From an uncultured Treponema sp. (lineage in GTDB: Bacteria > Spirochaetota > Spirochaetia > Treponematales > Treponemataceae), in contig CAMKEG010000002.1 of assembly GCA_946411505.1 (NCBI GenBank), positions 248,001-312,000 of the forward strand: a stretch of DNA of 64,000 bases. The letters run 5' to 3'. Numbering within the stretch: the first letter of the stretch is position 1; each line of letters begins with the position of its first letter. Made by a program: the position numbers and the translations under genes. Shown here in pieces: positions 25,332 to 34,411 of the stretch. The notes under the pieces were generated by a model. That model saw nothing but the letters and a program-made list of their open reading frames with translations. It ran no database searches and was not told where the DNA came from.

Positions 25332-27509
25332 TTAATGGGCCGTAAATCTTAGGCCAAAGTCAAATTCCGGATAAACGGTGAGCCTTCCCGCGTCCCAAAC
25401 AATGTTTTTGGTCATAGTGGAAAAAGCTTTTTTGTTTGAGGAAAATTCATACGACAGGGCGGCGCCGGCAAAAAGCCTTAGGTGCTTGACCGGCTTAAAG
25501 CCGACGGAAAATCTCGTTGTCGGATACCATTCGGTTTCGACCCTTTTTTTGTTGTCCACGTCTTTTTTTGTGTTCACGAACAAAACTTCGTTGGCGATTA
25601 CTTCAAAGTCAAAGTTAAATTTCCAAACGTCCAAGCGAGTTCCAAGGCCAAAGAAAGCTGTGCCAGTTTTTATGTCAGTTCCGTCTATGCTGAAATTTTC
25701 CGGATCGACATAGGCGCCCAACACCGTGTAAAGATACTTGCTTCCGCTGTTAAGCGAAATGCGAGTCCTTTTGTTGCTTGTGTACGACGCGCCGATTTCA
25801 AAAATTCCGTTGCGGGAATAGTTTATCAAGCCAAGCTGGAAGTCGCAGTCGCCTTTGCAAATGTTGATGAATCCGACTTGGGCGCCCTTTACGTTTCCTG
25901 TGGCGACATTGGCTATCACCGCGGCTTGAAGTCCTGTAAAGTCGCTTGCCGCTACATTGGCTATGTTCGCCGCCTGAATTCCCTTGAAGCTGTCCGTCGC
26001 AATGTTGGTTATGTTTGCCACTTGGACGCCCCTGGCGTTTCCTGTAGTGACGTTGACGATGTTGGAAAGCTGAACGCCGGTCAACTCGTTTGAAATGTTG
26101 GCGATGTTGGCGATTTGGAGTCCGACGACATTGTTGGCGTAGTTGAAAATGTTGGCGACTTGGCCGCCGTAGACATTTTGCTGGGCTATGTTGTAAATGG
26201 CCGAAAATTGCGCTCCGCGCAAAATCTCGGTTTCGTTTCCGACAAAGGAAATCATCGCGCCGTTTGTTTCGTAAACGCTGGAGCGCAGGAGGGCGAGCGA
26301 AATGTTTGTGTAAATGTCCTTGTCGCCCATTCCGTTGAATTCATTGCAGACGAACGAAAAGACAAAGGGCGTCCTTTCAATTTCGCGCATGCTGTTTTGG
26401 GCGGCGGCTTGTGCGGGGTCTTGGGCTTGCGGCTCTTCCGCTTCGTCTCCGCGCGCCCTGTTTTCGGCGCGGGCTATAGGAGAAAGGCTGGACGCCGTGA
26501 GCGCGTAATTTTTTTGCGGGCCAAGAACAAAGTTTCCTTGCAGAGTTGAAAGCTCGCCTATTACAGTGACGCCGTATTGGCCTTCCTCCAGCGCCAGATA
26601 AATCGGAGTTTGCGCGGTTTTGTTGACTTCCGAAACCAACTTTCCGCTTTTGTCGCGCACAATTACGCGGCCTGTAAGCTCGCGCGAAAGGGTAAGGACG
26701 CAGTCCGAGGCGGACACGTCTGAAAGAACCAAGTCGCCGGAGCCTACCAAAGTGATGTTGTAGTTTGGATGCTGGGGGTCGGCCGTCTTTTCCGTCTTTA
26801 AAAGAGTTTCGTTGAAGGCGTAGGAGTACAATTCGTTGAGCGTGACTTTTTTGTCGCCGGAAGTGTCCGCCGCGCCTCGCAAGCCGTTAATCATCGCGTT
26901 GGTAAAAAACGACGAGCCGATTTCGTCGGATTCTTGCGAAGACTCCTGCGAGGAACTTGACGACAAATACGCGTGGCCCTTTACTACCGTGGAGTCGTCA
27001 ATCAAAAAAGGCTTTTGCTTTGAGCCGCCCTTTGTCCTTATGAAGTTTCCGGAAAAGCATGAGTCAAGGATGACGACGTGCACGTCGCTTGGAACGTTGG
27101 TGATGGCCGCCTTTAGCGAAGAATAGTCGTAGCTTGTCCTTCCTAAAAGCAAGGCGTTTTCGTCCGAGTGGCCGGAATAATAGAATACAAATTCCGAACG
27201 CTTTGCGTCCGCGCGCTTTTTTTCCATCATTCCCGAAATGATTTGAAAGGCTGTGTCAACGTCCTCTTTTGTTGGGTCAAGGAGGAGGATTCCGTTTGAC
27301 TTGGAAATGCCTCCGATGTCCGTCATTATTTTTTGGAAGGCAATCGCGTCGCTTCCCGCGTACAAAAGGCGTTGGTGGCTTTTTCCGCCGTCGTTGGAAC
27401 CGATGTAAAGGCCGTAGCGCTCAACGCCCGCGTTTTCGCTTTCCGCGAACATTGGCGCGGCGGCAAGAGCGAGGAGGGCAATCAATGAAATTTTTTTTAT
27501 GTCAAACAT
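25332..27509 (-). CDS. Secreted caspase-family protease with ANxxN surface repeats (725 aa)
   Basis: Exported C14-type (caspase/metacaspase-like) peptidase. Signal peptide (ISLIALLALAAAPMFAES); the p20-like domain follows with RYGLYIGSND near 31, the catalytic histidine in FYYSGHSDENALLL (His114) and the catalytic cysteine in VVILDSCFSGNF (Cys151). An EF-hand-like DTSGDKKVTLNELYSYAF at 215-232 resembles the calcium-site region of many bacterial caspases. The C-terminal half has ~20-residue repeats (VQVANITNIA, IQAANIANVAA, LQAAVIANVATG) and then a beta-rich end, as in spirochaete LA_2272-type surface-repeat proteins. It is the last gene of the ECF sigma/DUF4384 operon, 35 bases after the latter. 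Substrate unknown; both catalytic residues are intact. Confidence 0.85.
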   Translation of the reverse strand: MFDIKKISLIALLALAAAPMFAESENAGVERYGLYIGSNDGGKSHQRLLYAGSDAIAFQKIMTDIGGISKSNGILLLDPTKEDVDTAFQIISGMMEKKRADAKRSEFVFYYSGHSDENALLLGRTSYDYSSLKAAITNVPSDVHVVILDSCFSGNFIRTKGGSKQKPFLIDDSTVVKGHAYLSSSSSQESSQESDEIGSSFFTNAMINGLRGAADTSGDKKVTLNELYSYAFNETLLKTEKTADPQHPNYNITLVGSGDLVLSDVSASDCVLTLSRELTGRVIVRDKSGKLVSEVNKTAQTPIYLALEEGQYGVTVIGELSTLQGNFVLGPQKNYALTASSLSPIARAENRARGDEAEEPQAQDPAQAAAQNSMREIERTPFVFSFVCNEFNGMGDKDIYTNISLALLRSSVYETNGAMISFVGNETEILRGAQFSAIYNIAQQNVYGGQVANIFNYANNVVGLQIANIANISNELTGVQLSNIVNVTTGNARGVQVANITNIATDSFKGIQAANIANVAASDFTGLQAAVIANVATGNVKGAQVGFINICKGDCDFQLGLINYSRNGIFEIGASYTSNKRTRISLNSGSKYLYTVLGAYVDPENFSIDGTDIKTGTAFFGLGTRLDVWKFNFDFEVIANEVLFVNTKKDVDNKKRVETEWYPTTRFSVGFKPVKHLRLFAGAALSYEFSSNKKAFSTMTKNIVWDAGRLTVYPEFDFGLRFTAH

Positions 27510-27544
27510 TTTCGTTTCTCTCCATAAAGGACTTTAACTTGAAT

Positions 27545-28315
27545 CTATTTTTTGTTCAAGACAAAAATTGAGCCGTCGCAATCCTTTGGCAGATAGGAGC
27601 CTTTCTTCAAAAAATCAACGCTAAGGTCTTTTTTGTCAAGGCTTTCGATTTTAGAAAAGTCAAAGGGGTCCTTTGACGCGACAAAAATAAAGCATTCGTA
27701 TTTGGGCGCGTCGTCCAGTTCATATGAAAAGGATAGCGGAACTTCCTCGCCTGTTTTTTGAAGCTTTTCCGCTTGCCAAGAGGCGTCGGGAAAATGGCGC
27801 GTGATGTTGCCGTTTCCGTCGACGCTGAAAATGATTCCGTAGTTGTAGCTTCCGGGAATGTATGCGATTTGAACCAAGTCGCTTTCTTTGGCGGTCTCTC
27901 CGTTTTTAAGTTGAACGGCGCCGCTTCCGTTTTGCTTGTAGAGGCGTATTTGATGATGGCCGTTCCCCTTAAGCCTGGTTGACGGCGAGCCTGCAATCCC
28001 TTTGATTGTTCCCGCCAGCGTTGGGACGAAAAATGCCAGCGCCAAGACCGCCGCCGCGGCGAAGGCGATTCTGTTTATTGTCGCGTAAAAGTTTTTTGGC
28101 TTTTTGCCCATTCGGACTATGTTGGAGCAAGGCGCGGCGGCTTGTTTTTGCGCGCTCGCGAACTTTGCGGCTGGATACGCCGCAAGAATTTCTTGGTCAG
28201 ATTTTCGCAGTTCCGCTAGGGCGCTTTCCAATTGTTCTTTTCCGTATTTCTCGTAATAGTCTTTGGCGTCTTTTTCGCCAAGATTGATTTCTTCTAACAA
28301 TAGCTGCGGTATCAT
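27545..28315 (-). CDS. Single-pass membrane protein with DUF4384-like domain, candidate anti-sigma factor (256 aa)
   Basis: Probable regulator of the adjacent sigma factor. Residues 1-85 are cytoplasmic and helical (QLLLEEINLGEKDAKDYYEK, LESALAELRKSDQEIL), one membrane helix lies at about 95-118 (FAAAAVLALAFFVPTLAG), and the periplasmic part has a DUF4384-like fold (LKNGETAKESDLVQIAYIPG, YGIIFSVDGNGNITRHFP, SFSYELDDAPKYECFIFVAS). The topology equals that of transmembrane anti-sigma factors, but no zinc-binding HxxxCxxC motif is present, so the assignment rests on topology and position. It overlaps the sigma gene by four bases. Confidence 0.65.
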   Translation of the reverse strand: MIPQLLLEEINLGEKDAKDYYEKYGKEQLESALAELRKSDQEILAAYPAAKFASAQKQAAAPCSNIVRMGKKPKNFYATINRIAFAAAAVLALAFFVPTLAGTIKGIAGSPSTRLKGNGHHQIRLYKQNGSGAVQLKNGETAKESDLVQIAYIPGSYNYGIIFSVDGNGNITRHFPDASWQAEKLQKTGEEVPLSFSYELDDAPKYECFIFVASKDPFDFSKIESLDKKDLSVDFLKKGSYLPKDCDGSIFVLNKK

Positions 28316-28815
28316 GCGAGTCCTCCTATAAGCTTTAGGGAATGTTTTTGCAATTCCCTAATTCGTTTCCTAATGCCGGAAACCGACATTCCTATTTGCT
28401 CCGCCGTCTCTTCCAGTGTAAGGCCGTCAACAAAGTGGAGCGTCGCTATCAGCGCGTCCTTTTTGTCGCGGCCTTCAAAAATTTTTTCAATTACCGCCGC
28501 CGCCTCGATTTTCTCGCGCTCGATGTCGGAAAAGTCGTCCGCCATAACTTGCGCGATTTTGTCAAAATCCGGCCCGGAACGAATCTTGTCGGCCTTGATT
28601 TTATTGAGGCAAACCCTCGTGGCCGTAACGTAAAAAAGGCTCGCGCAAGCGTTCTTTATATCGTTCTTGCTTTCAAGGACGCGCAAAAAAACGTCCTGCA
28701 TGGCGTCCAAGGCCTTTTCTTCGTCCTTTAAAATGGCGCGGCACCGCCTCAAAACCATTGGGGCGTATTTTTGATAGAGTTCGGAAAAATCATTGTTTGC
28801 TTTTGCCGCGTTCAC
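28312..28815 (-). CDS. ECF-type RNA polymerase sigma factor (167 aa)
   Basis: Alternative sigma factor with regions 2 and 4 only. Region 2 covers residues ~12-75 (FSELYQKYAPMVLRRCRAIL, EKALDAMQDVFLRVLES, FYVTATRVCLNKI), and region 4 covers ~105-160 (DALIATLHFVDGLTLEETAE, QIGMSVSGIRKRIREL), the HTH that reads the -35 box. The start codon is GTG at 28815, after a GGAG site. It heads an operon with the DUF4384 membrane protein and the secreted caspase. Its own promoter carries the motif repeated before the TonB and efflux operons, so autoregulation is likely. Confidence 0.92.
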   Translation of the reverse strand: MNAAKANNDFSELYQKYAPMVLRRCRAILKDEEKALDAMQDVFLRVLESKNDIKNACASLFYVTATRVCLNKIKADKIRSGPDFDKIAQVMADDFSDIEREKIEAAAVIEKIFEGRDKKDALIATLHFVDGLTLEETAEQIGMSVSGIRKRIRELQKHSLKLIGGLA

Positions 28816-28833
28816 CTTAAAACTCCGTCGTAG

Positions 28834-28868
28834 TATTAGACAACCATTATAAAGAAAAGTGTTACTTT
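28834..28868 (-). promoter_or_regulatory. ECF-type promoter of the sigma/caspase operon
   Basis: On the minus strand AAAGTAACACTTTT (28868-28855), eight bases, then TGGTTGTCTAATA (28846-28834), 18 bases before the GTG start. It is the best example of the shared motif and places the sigma gene under its own probable product. Confidence 0.75.
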
Positions 28869-28875
28869 TGGAAAT

Positions 28876-28903
28876 AAAAAAACGCTCCCAAAACTGAGAA
28901 CGT
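28876..28903 (-). terminator. Terminator after the tRNA remnant
   Basis: On the minus strand ACGTTCTC pairs with GGGAGCGT (two G.U pairs), followed by TTTTTTTA. It mirrors the terminator that follows the intact tRNA at 29066-29099, and it would shield the ECF operon from tRNA read-through. Confidence 0.7.
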
Positions 28904-28911
28904 CTTTTATG

Positions 28912-28927
28912 GCAGGGGAGGGACTTG
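28912..28927 (-). pseudogene. tRNA-fMet 3'-end remnant
   Basis: GCAGGGGAGGGACTTG is identical to the last 16 bases (T-loop side and acceptor strand) of the intact initiator tRNA at 29104-29176 and is likewise followed by a terminator hairpin. The remainder of the tRNA is missing. The space between (28928-29060) holds GC hairpins at 28938-28954 and 28983-29000 and ends in CAAGTCCT, an inverted echo of AGGGACTTG. Confidence 0.7.
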
Positions 28928-29065
28928 CCTTTCAGTCGCGGACATCGTGTCCGCTCCTTACAGGCCGCCTGCGCTCGCTGCCGCCGCCGTCCTTGGCGGC
29001 TCTTCGGCTGTCGCCGCGCTCGCTCCGTTTCAAGTCCTAGTTGATTTTACCGCAAGCGATTTAAA

Positions 29066-29099
29066 AATAAAAAACGCCTTCCGTAATCGGAAAGCGTTT
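29066..29099 (-). terminator. Terminator of tRNA-fMet
   Basis: On the minus strand ACGC-TTTCCG-ATTA-CGGAAG-GCGT followed by a run of T. It lies two bases after the tRNA 3' end. Confidence 0.75.
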
Positions 29100-29103
29100 T
29101 TGT

Positions 29104-29176
29104 TAGCAGGGGAGGGACTTGAACCCCCGGCCTTCGGGTTATGAGCCCGACGAGCTTCCAACTGCTCCACCCTGCG
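29104..29176 (-). tRNA. Initiator tRNA-fMet (anticodon CAU)
   Basis: A full cloverleaf on the minus strand: acceptor CGCAGGG...CCCTGCT, D-arm GGAGCAGTTGGAAGCTC, anticodon stem-loop TCGGGCTCATAACCCGA, T-arm with GGTTCAAGTCC. The unpaired C1/U72 and the three consecutive G-C pairs of the anticodon stem (GGG/CCC) identify the initiator rather than the elongator. The CCA end is not encoded. Confidence 0.95.
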
Positions 29177-29243
29177 TCGTAAGTCAGAGAAGAGTAGCGC
29201 AATTGGAAACTTTTGTCAATAGAATGGCGTTAAAATGTGGGCG

Positions 29244-29268
29244 AAAAAAAGGCGGCCGCGGGGCCGCC
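29244..29268 (-). terminator. Terminator of glgP
   Basis: GGCGGCC-GCGG-GGCCGCC (29251-29268) with A7 on the left and T5 on the right works on both strands. It lies 27 bases after the glgP stop and upstream of the tRNA. Confidence 0.85.
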
Positions 29269-29294
29269 TTTTTGGTCTTTCAAAGCCTTGCGCT

Positions 29295-31745
29295 TTAGCG
29301 CTTTACGATGACTTTTTCAACCTTCCAAATGTCGCGGACGTAGTCTTCGATCGTGCGGTCGCTTGAGAACTTGCCGGAATTGGCGATGTTGATAAGGGCC
29401 TTCTTTGCCCAAGCCTTTTGGTCGGCGTAGGCGGCCACGACTTTTTCGTGGGCCTGACAGTAAGCGCCAAAGTCGGCCAAAACGTAGTAAACGTCGGGCC
29501 TCTGTCCTTCGACGCCGTAAACCAAAGAATCGTGCAATTCCTTGAAGATTTGGCGCGACTGGTCGTAGGTTCCGTCAACAAGCTGCTCCACAACCTTGTT
29601 CAAGGCCGGATTTCTGGCAAGGCATTCCTGCGGGTTGTAGCTGTGCTCGGCTTCCATCTTGATGATTTCGTCGCTCTTAAGGCCAAAGACAAAGGCGTTT
29701 TCCTCGCCGGCCTCGCGCACGATCTCGATGTTGGCGCCGTCAAGCGTTCCCAAGGTAAGGGCGCCGTTGACCATGAACTTCATGTTGCTGGTGCCCGAAG
29801 CCTCAAAGCCCGCGGTGGAAATCTGCTCGCTGACGTCGGCGGCCGGGAAAATCTTTTCGGCGATGCTTACGCAGTAGTTTTCGATAAAGACAACGCGGAG
29901 CTTTCCGCGAACGCGACGGTCGTTGTTGACGCGGTCGGCCACAGTGTTGATAAGCTTGATGATGCTCTTGGCGCGGCGGTAGCCGGAAGCGGCCTTGGCG
30001 CCAAAGATAAAGGTGCGGGCCGGCGGATTGTAGTTGGGGTCGTCAAGCAAGCGGTTGTAAAGGTACATGATGTGCAGGACGTTCAAAAGCTGGCGTTTGT
30101 ATTCGTGCAAGCGCTTAACCTGGACGTCAAAAATGCTGTCCGGGTCAAGGAAGTCGTTCTGTGTGTGCTTGAGGAAGTCGGCCAAAATCTGCTTGTTCTC
30201 ATGCTTGATTTTGATAAGCTCGTTCAAGCTTTCCTCGTCGTCGGCGAATTTTTCCAAGCCCTTGAGCTTTGTCAAATCCTTTTCCCAGCCGTGGCCGATT
30301 CTCTTTGTGATGAATTCGGCAAGAGTGGGGTTGGCGTTCAAGAGCCAGCGGCGCTGGGTGATTCCGTTTGTCTTGTTGTTGAACTTGGCCGGATAAAGCT
30401 CCGCCCAGTCCTTAAGTTCCTGCGTCTTAAGAAGTTCCGTGTGAAGTTCGGCCACGCCGTTGACGCTAAAGCAGGCGTGAATTGCGAGCCAAGCCATCTT
30501 GACCTTTCCGTTTCCGATGATTGACATGCGGTTTTGGCGGTCGTAGTCGTCGGGATACTTTTTGCGGAGGTCGTCCACAAAGCGGCGGTTGATTTCTTCG
30601 ACAATCTGGTAGATGCGGGGCAAAAGTCCCTGGAAGATTTCAATCGGCCACTTTTCCAAGGCCTCGGCGAGAATCGTGTGGTTTGTGTAGGCAAAGGTCT
30701 TTGTGACGATGTCCCAAGACTCGTCCCAGCTCACTCCGTACTCGTCCATCAAAATGCGCATGAGTTCCGGAATCGCGACAACCGGGTGCGTGTCGTTCAA
30801 TTGGATTACGTGAAGCTCTGGGAACTTGCGGAAGTTTGTTCCGTAGTTGGCCACAAAGTGGTGAACCAAGTCCTGAAGGCTCGCGCTTGAGAAGAAGTAC
30901 TGCTGCTTTAGGCGAAGGGCCTTTCCGCTGGGGCCGTTGTCGTTGGGGTAAAGGACGCGGCTGATGTTTTCGGCGGAATTTTGGCGCTCGACGGCGCGGT
31001 TGTAGTCCATGTTGTTGAAAAGCTGCAAGTCAAAGCCGTTGGGGCTGGTGGCTTCCCACAGGCGCAGCGTGTTTACGGTGTTTGTGTCAAAGCCTACGAT
31101 AGGCATGTCGTAGGGGGTCGCCGTGACTTCCTCGGCGTTTTCTATATAATAGCGGTTTTGTCCGTCGGGAGTTTTTCCGTAGGCGATGTTTCCGCCAAAG
31201 CGGACGGTAACGGCCAAGTCGCTGCGCTTGGTTTCCCAAGGGTCTCGGTGGCGAAGCCAGTTGTCGGGATATTCGACCTGGTAGCCGTCCTCGATGTGCT
31301 GCTCGAACATTCCGTACTCGTAGCGGATTCCGTATCCGTGTCCGGGGTAGTCCAAGGTTGCGAGCGAGTCCAAGAAGCAGGCGGCCAAGCGTCCGAGTCC
31401 TCCGTTTCCAAGGCCGGCGTCTGGCTCCTGGTCCTCGACCAAGTTGTAGTCGATGTTCATGTTTTTAAGGACGTCTTTCACCGCGTCCTTGATTTGCATG
31501 TTGATGAGGTTGTTTGAAAGCGCGCGGCCCATCAAGAATTCCGCCGACAAATAGTAAACTTGGCGGACGGGCTTTTTTTCGTATTCGGCTCTTGTGGCCA
31601 TCCAGTTTTCCAAGATGAACTCTCGGGTGGAAGCGGCTACCGCGTCGTACAAGTCGTGGATGTTGGCGTGGGAAATGTCCTTGCCGTATTGTCTCTTAAG
31701 GCGGCCCTCCAAGGCAGCCTTAAATTTCTCTGAATCAAATTCCAT
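29295..31745 (-). CDS. glgP: Glycogen/starch phosphorylase (816 aa)
   Basis: Releases glucose-1-phosphate from alpha-1,4-glucan chains with PLP as cofactor. Typical blocks are VYYLSAEFLMGRALSNNL near 60, LGNGGLGRLAACFLDS near 108, the active-site loops DTHPVVAIPELMR, FNNKTNGITQRRW, and the PLP site EASGTSNMKFMVNGALTLGT near 655. Length agrees with the GT35 family. GlgX is encoded just upstream on the same strand, so the two form a glycogen-breakdown pair. GGAGG precedes the ATG, and an AT-rich TATAAT-like box lies near 31815. Confidence 0.95.
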   Translation of the reverse strand: MEFDSEKFKAALEGRLKRQYGKDISHANIHDLYDAVAASTREFILENWMATRAEYEKKPVRQVYYLSAEFLMGRALSNNLINMQIKDAVKDVLKNMNIDYNLVEDQEPDAGLGNGGLGRLAACFLDSLATLDYPGHGYGIRYEYGMFEQHIEDGYQVEYPDNWLRHRDPWETKRSDLAVTVRFGGNIAYGKTPDGQNRYYIENAEEVTATPYDMPIVGFDTNTVNTLRLWEATSPNGFDLQLFNNMDYNRAVERQNSAENISRVLYPNDNGPSGKALRLKQQYFFSSASLQDLVHHFVANYGTNFRKFPELHVIQLNDTHPVVAIPELMRILMDEYGVSWDESWDIVTKTFAYTNHTILAEALEKWPIEIFQGLLPRIYQIVEEINRRFVDDLRKKYPDDYDRQNRMSIIGNGKVKMAWLAIHACFSVNGVAELHTELLKTQELKDWAELYPAKFNNKTNGITQRRWLLNANPTLAEFITKRIGHGWEKDLTKLKGLEKFADDEESLNELIKIKHENKQILADFLKHTQNDFLDPDSIFDVQVKRLHEYKRQLLNVLHIMYLYNRLLDDPNYNPPARTFIFGAKAASGYRRAKSIIKLINTVADRVNNDRRVRGKLRVVFIENYCVSIAEKIFPAADVSEQISTAGFEASGTSNMKFMVNGALTLGTLDGANIEIVREAGEENAFVFGLKSDEIIKMEAEHSYNPQECLARNPALNKVVEQLVDGTYDQSRQIFKELHDSLVYGVEGQRPDVYYVLADFGAYCQAHEKVVAAYADQKAWAKKALINIANSGKFSSDRTIEDYVRDIWKVEKVIVKR

Positions 31746-31865
31746 TTTTTCCTCCGGAAGTTATAATTCATGCGTTCCCAAAAACCGTCTTTGCGGCTCA
31801 AGGCAAATATTATTATAATTTTACCAGCAAATCATATAAAATTCAAGCAAAATCGGTGAATTTTG

Positions 31866-33995
<2,130 letters not shown>

Positions 33996-34003
33996 AGCGC
34001 TCT

Positions 34004-34032
34004 ATTCTAGCGCATTTTTTGCCGATTTTCAA
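34004..34032 (-). promoter_or_regulatory. Near-leaderless promoter of glgX
   Basis: On the minus strand TTGAAA (34032-34027), 17 bases, TAGAAT (34009-34004), then eight bases (AGAGCGCT) to the ATG at 33995. GCGCTAGAAT is shared with the Lrp promoter at 15870. Confidence 0.65.
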
Positions 34033-34076
34033 GGCAAAATAGCGGTCGTCAACAGGGCAAACGCTATGGAAGCAGT

Positions 34077-34233
34077 AAAAAAAATGCGCTAAGGCGCGGG
34101 GCGGCTGGTGGCGACACTCGCATTGCGCCTGCCGCGTCAGCGGCAAACGTAGATAGTTTCAAGGCGCAATGCGCGTGTAGCGCAGTTATCAAGCGGCGCC
34201 ACTCTGACGCAGCCGCAACTGGGAGCATTTTTT
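34077..34233 (+). repeat. Structured intergenic repeat, copy 3
   Basis: Best-formed copy of the element: GCGGCTGGTGGCG at the left pairs with CGCCAC...CAGCCGC at the right. The long arm ACACTCGCATTGCGCCT pairs with AGGCGCAATGCGCGTGT, and the inner hairpin is TGCCGC-GTCA-GCGGCA. It ends GGGAGCATTTTTTG. It lies between glgX and the ECF-type promoter of the efflux operon. Confidence 0.85.
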
Positions 34234-34271
34234 GTTATTGTAGTCCTAATGCGTTTGCCTGAGGCTGAGCG

Positions 34272-34303
34272 GTGACAGTTTTTGAGCGTCCAGTTGTCTA
34301 ATA
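34272..34303 (+). promoter_or_regulatory. ECF-type promoter of the TetR/efflux operon
   Basis: GTGACAGTTTT (34272-34282), eight bases, then CAGTTGTCTAATA (34291-34303). Same motif and spacing as the promoters at 25284 and 28834, now on the plus strand and directed at the TetR gene, 108 bases away. Confidence 0.7.
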
Positions 34304-34321
34304 AAATGCGCGAAAATTCGC

Positions 34322-34393
34322 TTGACAAAAAAGATGGCGCGCGCTAGATTTATTACCGAACATTCGTTAACATTACCGAATGTTCGGTAATGT
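34322..34393 (+). promoter_or_regulatory. Sigma-70 promoter and TetR operator
   Basis: TTGACA (34322-34327), 17 bases, TAGATT (34345-34350). Directly downstream lies an inverted repeat with 14-bp arms, ATTACCGAACATTC (34352-34365) and GAATGTTCGGTAAT (34378-34391), overlapping a second one with 11-bp arms (34370-34380 and 34383-34393). Overlapping palindromes at the start point are typical TetR-family operators, here perhaps for a regulator with two DNA-binding domains. Confidence 0.8.
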
Positions 34394-34411
34394 TGGGAGA
34401 AAGGACTGCGA

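Noticed and set aside
28947..29144. 65-residue plus-strand frame ending in GEGLEPPAFGL
   Set aside because: The end is the translation of the antisense of tRNA-fMet, a known annotation artefact; the rest is the GC hairpin region.
28816..29294. Integrated phage or integrative element at tRNA-fMet
   Set aside because: A duplicated tRNA end is present, but no integrase, excisionase or cargo lies between the copies, so only a scar can be claimed.
29418..30524. 368-residue open frame on the plus strand
   Set aside because: It is antisense to glgP and reflects third-position bias of that gene; no recognisable domain.
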